This document shows positions 11,405 to 21,769 of a DNA stretch of 64,000 nucleotides, piece after piece. A program made the translations under genes and the position numbers. How positions within the stretch are numbered: the first letter of the stretch is position 1; every line of letters begins with the position of its first letter. The notes under the pieces are model-generated. The model was not told where the DNA came from, searched no databases, and saw nothing but the letters and a program-made list of their open reading frames with translations. This DNA comes from Nemertoderma westbladi (Eukaryota; Xenacoelomorpha; Nemertodermatida; Nemertodermatidae), in assembly GCA_032718475.1 (NCBI GenBank), contig JAUCBJ010004262.1:1-64000 (forward strand), given 5' to 3'.

Positions 11405-14400
11405 GTAACCTAACCCAAACTAACTTCACTAACATAGCCTAAATTAACCATAGTAACCTAACTCTAACTAACTATTGAACTGATTCTAACTAAACATTAA
11501 CCTAACCCGAAATAACTATTAACCTAACTCTAACTAACTATTAACCTAACTCTAACTAACTATTAACCTAACTCTAACTAACTATTAACCTAACTCTAAC
11601 TAACTATTAACCTAACTCTAACTAACTATTAACCTAACCCAAACTAACTATTAACCTAACTCTAACTAACTATTAACCTAACTCTAACTAACTATTAACC
11701 TAACTCTAACTAACTATTAACCTAACTCTAACTAACTATTAACTTAACTCTAACTATTAACCTAACTCTAACTAACTATTAACCTAACCGTAACTAACCT
11801 TAGAGACCTAACTCTAACTAACCATTAACCTAACCAAACTAACTATTAACCTAACTCTAACAAACTATTAACCTAACTCTAACTAACTATTAACCAAACC
11901 CAAATTAACAATTAACCTAACTCTAACAAACTATTAACCTAACTCTAACTAACTATTAACTTAACTAACTAACTATTAACCTAACTCTAACTAACTATTA
12001 ACCTAACTAACTAACTATTAACCTAACTCTAACTAACTATTAACCTAACTCTAACTAACTATTAACCAAACCCAAATTAACAATTAACCTAACTCTAACA
12101 AACTATTAACCTAACTCTAACTAACTATTAACTTAACTCTAACCAACTATTAACCTAACTCTAACTAACTATTAACCTAACTCTAACTAACTATTAACCT
12201 AACTCTAACTAACTATTAACCTAACTCTAACTAACTATTAACCTAACTCTAACTAACTATTAACCTAACTCTAACTAACTATTAACCTAACTCTAACTAA
12301 CTATTAACCTAACTCTAACTAACTATTAACCTAACTCTAACAAACTATTAACCTAACTCTAACTAACTATTAACCTAACTCTAACTAACTATTAACCTAA
12401 CTCTAACTAACTATTAACCTAACTCTAACTAACTATTAACCTAACTCTAACAAACTATTAACCTAACTCTAACTAACTATTAACCTAACTCTAACTAACT
12501 ATTAACCTAACTCTAACTAACTATTAACCTAACTCTAACTAACTATTAACCTAACTCTAACTAACTATTAACTTAACTCTAACTAACTATTAACCTAACT
12601 CTAACTAACTATTAACCTAACTCTAACAAACTATTAACCTAACTCTAACTAACTATTAACCTAACTCTAACTAACTATTAACCTAACTCTAACTAACTAT
12701 TAACCTAACTCTATCTAACTATTAACTTAACTCTAACTAACTATTAACCTAACTCTAACTAACTATTAACCTAACTCTAACAAACTATTAACCTAACTCT
12801 AACTAACTATTAACCAAACCCAAATTAACAATTAACCTAACTCTAACAAACTATTAACCTAACTCTAACTAACTATTAACTTAACTAACTAACTATTAAC
12901 CTAACTCTAACTAACTATTAACCTAACTAACTAACTATTAACCTAACTCTAACTAACTATTAACCTAACTCTAACTAACTATTAACCAAACCCAAATTAA
13001 CAATTAACCTAACTCTAACAAACTATTAACCTAACTCTAACTAACTATTAACTTAACTCTAACTAACTATTAACCTAACTCTAACTAACTATTAACCTAA
13101 CTCTAACTAACTATTAACCTAACTCTAACTAACTATTAACCTAACTCTAACTAACTATTAACCTAACTCTAACTAACTATTAACCTAACTCTAACTAACT
13201 ATTAACCTAACTCTAACAAACTATTAACCTAACTCTAACTAACTATTAACTTAACTCTAACTAACTATTAACCTAACTCTAACTAACTATTAACCTAACT
13301 CTAACTAACTATTAACCTAACTCTAACTAACTATTAACCAAACCCAAATTAACAATTAACCTAACTCTAACAAACTATTAACCTAACTCTAACTAACTAT
13401 TAACTTAACTCTAACTAACTATTAACCTAACTCTAACTAACTATTAACCTAACTCTAACTAACTATTAACCTAACTCTAACTAACTATTAACCTAACTCT
13501 AACTAACTATTAACCAAACCTAAATTAACAATTAACCTAACTCTAACAAACTATTAACCTAACTCTAACTAACTATTAACTTAACTCTAACTAACTATTA
13601 ACCTAACTCTAACTAACTATTAACCTAACTCTAACTAACTATTAACCTAACTCTATTAACCTAACTCTAACTAACTATTAACCTAACTCTAACTAACTAT
13701 TAACCTAACTCTAACTAACTATTAACCTAACTCTAACTAACTATTAACCTAACTCTAACAAACTATTAACCTAACTCTAACTAACTATTAACCTAACTCT
13801 AACTAACTATTAACCTAACTCTAACTAACTATTAACCTAACTCTAACTAACTATTAACCTAACTCTAACAAACTATTAACCTAACTCTAACTAACTATTA
13901 ACTTAACTCTAACTAACTATTAACCTAACTCTAACTAACTATTAACCTAACTCTAACTAACTATTAACCTAACTCTAACTAACTATTAACCTAACTCTAA
14001 CTAACTATTAACCTAACTCTAACTAACTATTAACCTAACTCTAACTAACTATTAACCTAACTCTAACTAACTATTAACCTAACTCTAACTAACTATTAAC
14101 CTAACTCTAACTAACTATTAACCTAACTCTAACTAACTATTAACCTAACTCTAACTAACTATTAACCTAACTCTAACTAACTATTAACCTAACTCTAACT
14201 AACTATTAACCTAACTCTAACTAACTATTAATCTAACTCTAACTAACTATTAATCTAACTCTAACGAACTATTAACCTAACTCTAACTAACTATTAACCT
14301 AACTCTAACTAACTATTAACAACTAACTATTAACCTAACTCTAACTAACTATTAACCTAACTAACTATTAATCTAACTCTAACTAACTATTAACCTAACT

Positions 14401-14475
14401 CTAACTAACTATTAACTTAACTCTAACTAACTATTAATCTAACTCTAACTAACTATTAACCTAACTCTAACTAAC
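11405..14475 (-). repeat. 22-bp tandem array starting at the exon 15 splice donor
   Basis: About 135 units of 22 bp (plus strand: CTAACTCTAACTAAC followed by TATTAAC). On the minus strand the array begins exactly at the exon 15 donor, and each unit opens with GTTAGTTAGAG, the same bases as that donor. It fills nearly all of intron 15 (11200-14475). Units near the donor are very uniform; those at the far end (11405-11500) are degenerate. Variant units (ACCAAACCCAAATTAACA, AACAAACTATT) recur in groups, suggesting block duplications. Confidence 0.95.
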
Positions 14476-14658
14476 TTTAGAATCGGAGCCGCTATAGACA
14501 GACAACCTCAGCGTCGCCAACTCAAAAACATTCACCATAAACTGGAAACGAATTTCCGAATTGTCCTTCACGCAGTCTGTCAACGGAATAGTTTGGCGAT
14601 ATTTGTCCATCGGTATACCAAATACTTCCACGTTAAAATAAGATTTGGGATCTGGAAC
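14476..14658 (-). CDS. plch: PLC eta-like exon 15 (C2 domain core)
   Basis: 183 bases, 61 codons, phase 0 at both ends, acceptor TATTTAG/GTTCCA and donor CTAAA/GTTAGT. The peptide reads DPKSYFNVEVFGIPMDKY and later RFQFMVNVFELATLRLSVYS, which aligns with PLC C2 (DPFVEVEIIGLP ... ALVRFLVWD). Intron 14 (14659-14943) separates it from exon 14. Its donor is the first base of the 22-bp array. Confidence 0.9.
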
Positions 14659-14943
14659 CTAAATAATAAGACATTTAATTATTATCAAGATGTCGTGTGT
14701 ACTCTGGAGTCCCGAATAGACGGGGTGACACGGCTATTAATTAAAAAAAAAGGCCTCATCAGTAGCGCTAACCAGTTCAGCCACTTATCCCTGACATTCA
14801 CTCTCCCACCTATTCGACTTCTGCTCCCGGTGATTCAACCCCCGGTGACGCGCTTTCTCATTTTTTCCATTTCTGAACAAAATCATAATATTACATCTTC
14901 AATTATTTATGACTAAATTATTATACCAATTAATAACAACTAC

Positions 14944-15155
14944 CTTAGCTAAACTCTTAAGTTTCGCAGACAGCGAGACGAGACGCAACTGTACAAACTT
15001 CCTGACTGCGGAAGGCGGAACTGACGTCATCCTTGGATCGAATGTTGGGTTCATTACCGGATTCGGTTTGAGTGCGTAACCACAGCAACCGTTGGTCTGG
15101 AAGAGTGCGCGATTTAAATGGAAGGAAGTGTCGCGAATCTGTTGGTTGAGAGAAA
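14944..15155 (-). CDS. plch: PLC eta-like exon 14 (end of Y domain, start of C2)
   Basis: 212 bases with acceptor CCTTTAG/TTTCTC and donor GCTAAG/GTAGTT. The incoming codon completes the Val of CQIVSLN. The peptide continues HLNRALFQTNGCCGYALKPN, matching the PLC Y-box end (NG.CGYVLKP), then FVQLRLVSLS at the start of C2. Phase matches exon 13 across the 10 kb intron 13. Confidence 0.9.
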
Positions 15156-15692
15156 CTAAAGGGGAAATACAGGAGGAAATATATTTGGGAGGAAAAAAAG
15201 TAATGGGAAGAGAAACAAAAATTCACTAATCTGTTACTTACATTGTTAAAGGATAGTTTGTTTATAAAACCCATTGAGATAATTGGAAACGCAAAACAAT
15301 CCCGTCGCGAATCCCTTAATCCCGCTTTACTACTTGGAGGGAGAGACGCTTGATATTAATCTGATACAGGCCAACCAATCAGAAATCAGTTGATGGCTAC
15401 CTAATAACACCAAAGCTGATATAAGGGGAGATCTTATGATTAAGAAGTTAGGAATAAAGGTGAAAGTTTAATTAATCTAATGGGGTTTTAATCTTTAATT
15501 TAGGACACGAGAGAGGAAATCGCGAGAAAGAATAAATACTGTAATATGAAGAAGAGTACGGTTTTGTAATTTATCTTAAAATGATTAGTTTCTGTTAAGC
15601 TTCAGACATCTTTATAAATAATCATTTACCAATGGCATTCACACAGTGATCTCTCCCTCAACTACAGTAGTTTCCATAGCAATTAACCAGCC
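15156..15692. other. Intron 13, proximal part, no gene seen
   Basis: AT-rich intronic sequence next to exon 14. No ORF, repeat family or exon-like segment recognised. Confidence 0.4.
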
Positions 15693-15942
15693 ATAGGGGG
15701 GCAAAACTGGACGCAATAAAAATTCATCCCGCTCCAGGGGAAATTGGACGCAAATAACAGATGATTACTGTCAAAAATAAAACTGTAACCTGTTCTATTG
15801 TGTTTAGTTTAATGTTTTGGTTAAAATAACGTGCCACTGTAACCTGCTCCTTTCCCTAAATTGAGAATTTATCATTGAGGCGGGATATTAATTCGCCAAG
15901 GCGGGTTTTGCGTCGAGTTCCCCCCCCCCCCCCCCCCCCCCT
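15693..15942 (-). repeat. Dispersed repeat family F, copy 2, with poly-C run
   Basis: The fullest copy of family F. In reverse complement: GGCGAATTAATATC, TCAATGATAAATT, TTTAGGGAAAGGAGCAGGTT, ACAGTGGCACGTTATT, CCAAAACATT, then GAGCGGGATGAATTTTTATT. A 22-base poly-C run sits at its edge (about 15920-15941). Copies at 40.3 and 47.3 kb keep the same block order. Confidence 0.75.
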
Positions 15943-16972
15943 GTCTCCAATTAGCGGAAGAGAGTAAAACACGATGAACGAGCGAAGAATTTCTTCATCC
16001 AATATTTTAATATTAAATTAAATGGCAGAAAGTAACTTTAACTTTTGCAGTTTAACAAAATATCCCTGGATGTTTTGTTTAGGATGTTTACCGAGAGTAG
16101 AGGGAAAAAACGTACACATTTTTGAACAAACTCAGCTATTTATCAGCGAAATTTATATTATTACAGAAATCTGTACCACTTACGTATTAAGGGATAGTGC
16201 ATGGCAGCCTACCGTGATTCTCTTTTATAGGGATGGAGTGTTCGCGAAGAGTGTTCTCAAGGAACATTCCAGATAAGTTATTTTACTTATATTTGCCCAT
16301 TACCGACCACACTAAATCAATTAATTGCAGATGTTGAGGGATAATAAATTTTACTGGGTTTTGTTACGGAGTTTAAAATTGAAAAAATGCCTTCATTTTA
16401 ACATTTTATTATTGTTGAATATTTATGTTTTTTGATCAGAATGCCTCAAAAGGTGCGCAGCGCGAAAAAACATGCGAATATCAATATATACTAATACAGT
16501 AAAGTCGAACAGCAACGAATAGTCGAATATAATTTGATTAATTTAATTCGTTAGGGTGGGATGTTAAAACTGGTGTGTCAAATTAAAAACAAGCACGATT
16601 GATAAAATGCGGATTAAAAGAGTTCAATTAATGAATTGTGAATCCACGTATTTATCGTTTTTTGAAGAAACAGGACTGAGTCCAGAATTTTCGATAACAT
16701 CAAACCAAAATTTGTAATAAATGATTAAATACAACTGAAATTAAAGAAACTGAAAATACCAAGATGGTACGATGATATGTAGCTCTCGCCCGGGTATAAA
16801 TATATATCGTCACCAGATTAAAAGAGAAAAGTGCAGGTTGAAGTGGTAGGGATAATAATCAAAGCAACAAACAAAGGTCAAGTATAGTGCTGCAATACAA
16901 TGTTTAAGGAATTAATTCACCCGTTAATATATCTCAATAAAATTCGATAAATAAGAATAAAGTTAATAAGAT
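15943..16972. other. Intron 13, no supported gene
   Basis: AT-rich. An 84-codon open frame at 16022-16276 begins with ATG but has no recognised motif and is not counted as a gene. Confidence 0.4.
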
Positions 16973-17644
16973 TGTAAACGTTGCAGTGGTGCAGACGCTG
17001 GTGCAGACAGTGGTGCAAACACCTGGTACAGACACAGGTGGATACACTGGTGCAAACACCTGTACAGACACTGGTGCAGACACCTGGTGCAGACACTGGT
17101 GTAGACACCTGGTGCAGAAACAGGTGCAAACACCTGGTACAGACACTGGTGCAGACAGTGGTGCAGACACTGGTGCAGACACTGGTGCAGACGCTGGTGC
17201 AGACGCTGGGCAGACAGTGTGCAAACACCTGGTACAGACACTGGTGGAGACACAGGTGCAGACACCTGGTGCAGACACTGGTGTAGACACCTGGTACAGA
17301 CACTTGGTGCAGACACAGACACTGATGCAAACACATGGTACAGACACTGGTGCAGACACCAGGTGCAGACACGGGTGGTTCCGCAGACACTAGTGCAGCC
17401 TCCTTAGTGGTTATGTGTTTTGTGGGGTGCACTTTGCCATTTCAGTATTTTCATCAGGTGTCTGCACAAATTTCTGCACCAGTGCCTACAACGTTGTCTG
17501 CACATGATGTCTGCCTGTACCTGTGTCTGCACTACGTTTCTCCACCAGCGTCTGCACTCTGCACCAGGTGTCTCCACCAGGTGTCTACACCATGTGTCTG
17601 CACCTAAGGTGACTACACCAGGTGCCTGCTTAACGTTTACACCC
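16973..17644. repeat. Palindromic minisatellite element (12/13-bp E-box units)
   Basis: From 16981 to 17395 runs a direct array of units such as CTGGTGCAGACA and CAGACACCTGGTG. From about 17455 to 17625 the same units run in reverse complement (GTCTGCACCAGGTGTCTG), after a short unrelated centre. Both outer ends carry TGTAAACGTT followed by (AA)GCAG, in opposite orientation (16973 and 17644 ends), so the whole is an inverted-repeat element. The end sequence recurs at the left edge of the array at 23111. Confidence 0.8.
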
Positions 17645-18512
17645 GTTAAATACCGCTGTAAATATTGAGTTTAGAATTACTCTATAAGAATATAAGATAC
17701 AGAAGATACTATATAAGAATTACTCTATTTGCGTGTTTGATAACTGGCACGTAGGTAAATTCCCAAAAAAATTCAAAGAAACTTCATTTCCTGAGGTAAT
17801 TTTCGCATATTTCTCCTTATAAATGTATGTATATGGATATATATGGATATATGGAGATATAAATGTATATGGCTCCTTATAAACCAATTTTATTATATCA
17901 ACCACTATGAAAGAATGTGTTAAAATAGATTCTTGACAAAATAAATAATAGTTACCCAATAAAATTATTTGTTCACCTACATACGTAACTTGCGCACTAA
18001 CCAATCAAATTGTCGTGTCGCCAGTTCCTACTGCTAGAAAATCTCACGTTAGTGTACTATGATGCTAGGTAACTACCAATCACGTAAGTCCCGCCCTCAA
18101 CTTGTGGACTAGAAAATTAGATTTTATGTATTTTTGCCTATTTATAAGGGAAAACATATTACAATGTTATATTTCAACAGTGGAAAGAAAAAAATTTTTA
18201 CAAATATTTTCGATTTTAAACTAAGTTGAGTAGTGAGTAAGCAAGTTAAATTGAAGCAGTATCTTTGAAAAGCTCTTGTACAACATGATTTTCAATTACC
18301 TAAAAAGTAATAAATCAAATATATGAAATAAAAAATAGTACCCGGTTGGTTTTTGGAATTATTTAATATTGAGTTGCTATTTTGTACTTAATTATTGGCA
18401 ACAAGAAACCTGGGTCAAAGATTTTAGAAAATATAATAGAGAAAGAGACAGGAATGATAGAGAGAGAGAAATACGGACAACCGATAAACAGTATTCCGGG
18501 AGCAACAGGACA

Positions 18513-18553
18513 CGGACGGACGGACGGACGGACGGACGGACGGACGGACGGAG
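18513..18553 (+). repeat. (CGGA)n microsatellite
   Basis: About ten uninterrupted GGAC/CGGA tetranucleotides, roughly 190 bp upstream of the carboxypeptidase start codon. Confidence 0.95.
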
Positions 18554-18738
18554 ATATAAATGGAAAAATGGGTTCCCGATGGAAAACAAAAACTCCAAAG
18601 TAATATAGTGCAAAGTTTAATAAATGTTTCTACAGTGTGTAGTATATTGTTATATCGTATGTTGGATATCTGTAAATCGTGGTAAGAACATTGGGTAATT
18701 GTGTTCCATAAAATAATTCCTAAGAAACACGAAAAGTA

Positions 18739-20346
18739 ATGGAGGTACAGAAACTATTAACGTTAATTTCTATACCAATGTTAGTGACGTCACCAGTGAC
18801 CGCAGCCATGATGTCACAGGGACTAACATCATCAGCCACTGAGGACAGAGTCAGACAGCTGCCAGGGGCACCTGAGTTGTTATCCCCAAACTACTCTGGT
18901 TACCTAGCAACCGCAGCCCAATCATTTCTACATTACTACTTAGTTGAGTCAGAGGGCGACGCGTCTAAAGACCCGCTTATAATCTGGTACAATGGCGGTC
19001 CGGGGCTCAGCTCTATGATTGGCCTACTCCATGGCAACGGCCCCTACCGCATACATAGCAAAGCACGCTCGCCTAGCAACGTGTACAACGTCGTCTACAT
19101 AAACCCTCATCGATGGACACGTTTCGCCAGTCTACTATACATCGACGCGCCCCCTGGCGTCGGTTTTTCGTATTCATTACGCGAGGGGAACGAATACACG
19201 GCGACAGAAACGGCAGTGAGAAACGCTGAAGCGCTTGGAACGTTCTTTTTAAAACACCCGCGGTTCCGCAAAAGTAATATATACCTCAGCGGGGAAAGTT
19301 ACGCTGGGAATTATATCCCGGTTCTGTTAAACATATTATGGGATACAAGAATAAATAAAAAGGTTACCAAGGCAACAAAGAATCTCCCTAGAGAAGCGAC
19401 AATTTGGGTAGGCAACGTGCGTGGTATGTTGCTAGGCAACCCAGTATCAGACGACTATACTCTGAGCGACAAAGCGCTGGGTAACTATACTTATTACAAC
19501 GGGTTGTTGGAAGGGGACGTTTGGTCCCGATGGGGAGCGAAGTGTCCCGGACTCGGATGTCACAAAATCAACGACAATCTACAAGGAATAAATAAGTACA
19601 ACATTAATAAACGCTGCGATAAACCAGAACTGACATTCCTATTGCAGAAAGTTATGTGGGACTACACTGGGATGTTAAATTCCCGCGAAAAAATATTCGA
19701 AATGCTAAAATCAAATAATGACACCTTCGAAATCGAAAACTTATTGGAAAAAAATCAGAAAAATCAAAAGTTTCGAATAATCCCGGATAGAGTTATCGAT
19801 ATAATTCGACACGTTAAATCCGTTTTAACGGAATCTGATATAAATTACAGAGGTGATAATAAAGTGTTGGAAGAAATGATGTTTGATTGGCCGGCTCATA
19901 GGTTAGTTGTCCAGTGCGTTAGCTACGAATCAGTCTACGATTATCTATCGAGGGTTGACGTGAGGATGGCGCTGAAAGTGCGAGATGAATCCGCCCGATG
20001 GGTTGAGGCCAATAAATGGATTAACACGAAATTCAATCCCCAATGGAAGTCTATGTCGGAGTTCTATCAGCCGTTATTAGAGAGAGGATTACTGATTGGT
20101 CACTTTTGCGGTAACGCCGACGCTATCGTACCAATAGGAGCATGTCGTGAGTACATCCAATCACTGCGTAGGGAGAAGTTAGGCAAACCGGAACAAATCA
20201 TGGAAGACAAGCAACTAATTGGCTATGTTGATAAATGGGAGGGAATTCGATTGGTTACTGTGATTGGAGCTGGTCACATGACTTGTGTTGATAAACCGAA
20301 AGAACTGTACCAAATTGTTAACACCCTATTGGCTGAATGGAACTAA
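18739..20346 (+). CDS. Serine carboxypeptidase, peptidase family S10 (cathepsin A/CPVL-like), intronless
   Basis: 535 codons in one exon. S10 enzymes are alpha/beta hydrolases that remove C-terminal residues in lysosomes or outside the cell. Residues 1-22 look like a signal peptide. Catalytic triad candidates: Ser187 in GESYAG, Asp461 in GNADAIVP, His513 in GAGHMTC. The oxyanion/substrate loop reads WYNGGPGLSS at 83-92. Oddities: the usual Cys of GGPGCSS is Leu90; the Glu of the usual ENGP, part of the pair that binds the substrate carboxylate, is Gly99 (HGNGP); and the usual GDxD is GNAD. Full family length, no frameshift. It lies on the strand opposite the PLC gene, inside its intron 13, so it is a nested gene and possibly an old retrocopy. 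The start ATG is the first in frame before the signal peptide. Confidence 0.93.
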   Translation: MEVQKLLTLISIPMLVTSPVTAAMMSQGLTSSATEDRVRQLPGAPELLSPNYSGYLATAAQSFLHYYLVESEGDASKDPLIIWYNGGPGLSSMIGLLHGNGPYRIHSKARSPSNVYNVVYINPHRWTRFASLLYIDAPPGVGFSYSLREGNEYTATETAVRNAEALGTFFLKHPRFRKSNIYLSGESYAGNYIPVLLNILWDTRINKKVTKATKNLPREATIWVGNVRGMLLGNPVSDDYTLSDKALGNYTYYNGLLEGDVWSRWGAKCPGLGCHKINDNLQGINKYNINKRCDKPELTFLLQKVMWDYTGMLNSREKIFEMLKSNNDTFEIENLLEKNQKNQKFRIIPDRVIDIIRHVKSVLTESDINYRGDNKVLEEMMFDWPAHRLVVQCVSYESVYDYLSRVDVRMALKVRDESARWVEANKWINTKFNPQWKSMSEFYQPLLERGLLIGHFCGNADAIVPIGACREYIQSLRREKLGKPEQIMEDKQLIGYVDKWEGIRLVTVIGAGHMTCVDKPKELYQIVNTLLAEWN

Positions 20347-20627
20347 TTGATTATTTAGATAGAAACGCTGCAACTCAGCCTCTAAACGAACCTGCCTGGT
20401 ATGGTATAGCCAATGAAGTTCAATTTCTATTAGATGGCTGGTGGCGCTCGTCCCATTTTGTCTGAAATATATTTTTATTTATTTGTATGGAATTAATTTC
20501 GCACTATCAAATTGCCAGGGCGACATATTTTCCAACTTTATATCGCAGTGCGACATTATTTCTCAGTATGTCCCTACGCCCTACATTTTACAATGTATTT
20601 CCGGTATATCCAGTATGTCACCGCGTC

Positions 20628-20633
20628 AATAAA
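20628..20633 (+). terminator. Polyadenylation signal AATAAA of the carboxypeptidase gene
   Basis: A canonical AATAAA lies 282 bp after the stop codon, followed by a T-rich stretch. It is the first good signal downstream on this strand. Confidence 0.55.
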
Positions 20634-20804
20634 TCTTTCAATTTTGCTAGTAGTTTATAAAAATGGGAGGGGTGTTGGTGATGTTGGGTACCCAGTGACA
20701 TAATGGAGAGGAAGTTTTAATGAAGAAACATTAATTTGTTCTAGACAGGCCCGTACGGTGACCATAATATCTGGGGAGGGGGAGGGGGGGAAGAGGCCAA
20801 ATCT

Positions 20805-20830
20805 GGGGGGGGGGGGGGGGGGGGGGGGGG
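20805..20830 (+). repeat. Poly-G run (26 G)
   Basis: Uninterrupted G run, preceded by GGGGAGGGGGAGGGGGGG from 20773. A 16-G run lies nearby at 21373-21388, followed by GCACGGTTACGGGCCTGG. Rich in potential G-quadruplex sequence. Confidence 0.9.
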
Positions 20831-20914
20831 CAAACCAATAACTGGGTTTGGGGGGCATATAGCAAAGTGAGAGTTAATTTAGTACATAACGTAAAATCAA
20901 TATTGTTGAAGAGT

Positions 20915-20991
20915 GTGTGGGGCGAGCCACGAAGTTGACAGAGCCTTGGCGAACTGACACTGTTAGGGAGTGGGCCAATAATAGCAAATAC
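20915..20991 (+). repeat. Short dispersed repeat, copy 1
   Basis: Starts GTGGGGCGAGCCACGAAGTT and continues GCGAACTGACACTGTTAGGG up to GCAAATA. A close copy lies at 21627-21701, immediately before the TCG microsatellite and 315-bp satellite, so it may mark the left edge of a mobile unit. Confidence 0.75.
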
Positions 20992-21626
20992 TGTTCTGTT
21001 GTTAACAGCGAACAACCTCTGCCCTGGTAGCCAATGGGAGAACCTGGACCTTCGGTGTATGTTTAGTAATTATTTATATGAGCTCTGTAATCTGATAGGC
21101 CTAGAGTAAAGTGTAATTTAATCACATCAAAATCTATATAGAGATGCAGTCTGCTAACAAGCTTTCCAGCCCTGAGTTGTGAGTTAGCCACGAACAAATA
21201 CATAACGGTATACAGTATACAATGTTATTAGGCAATTATAATTGGACAAAATGGAATGGTGGGTAGTCAGGTGAGGACAGTGTGGGTATAAGTATGTGAA
21301 TTCAATAATATTGATTACTAACAATATTATTATTAATTAATTGTGAACAAGACGAGAGAACAAGACATGAATGGGGGGGGGGGGGGGGCAGTGCCCCCAA
21401 AGCCCCCCGCACGGTTACGGGCCTGGTTCTAGATGAAGTAATATTTAAACAAAATTCAATATACCATAATGCATAACTTGAGATGCACTAAATGAAACTA
21501 ATACATTACTAACGTCGTGAAAATAATGTTCAAATTAAAATAAAACTACGTATTGCATGTTAAATATACTCGAGATATTTTATGAAATGAAATTGTTTTA
21601 AAGATAAATACCCCCACCACCAATAT

Positions 21627-21701
21627 TGTGGGGCGAGCCACGAAGTTGGCGGAGCCTTAGCGAATTGACACTGTTAGGGGGTGGGTCAATTTATGCAAAT
21701 A
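21627..21701 (+). repeat. Short dispersed repeat, copy 2
   Basis: About 85-90% like 20915-20991 by eye (same order GTGGGGCGAGCCACGAAGTT ... GACACTGTTAGGG ... GCAAATA). It directly precedes the trinucleotide run. Confidence 0.75.
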
Positions 21702-21703
21702 GT

Positions 21704-21719
21704 TGTCGTCGTCGTCGTT

Positions 21720-21758
<39 letters not shown>

Positions 21759-21769
21759 GTCGTCGTCGT
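21704..21769 (+). repeat. (TCG)n / (TTG)n trinucleotide microsatellite
   Basis: About 22 trinucleotides, mostly GTC with scattered GTT. A four-unit remnant (CGTTGTCGTCGTTACG) appears at each boundary of the following 315-bp units, so the run probably expanded from a piece of that unit. Confidence 0.9.

Noticed and set aside
11405..14475. Telomeric or subtelomeric repeat
   Set aside because: It contains CCTAAC and TTAGG-like words, but the unit is 22 bp, interstitial and starts at a splice donor; no uniform TTAGGG-type run is present.
16022..16276. 84-codon ORF
   Set aside because: No motif, no splice or polyadenylation context and no similarity I recognise; likely chance in AT-rich DNA.
16917..17607. 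Cys-rich or Thr/Gln-rich ORFs on both strands
   Set aside because: They are translations of 12/13-bp minisatellite units in all frames; the same happens at 23065-23410.
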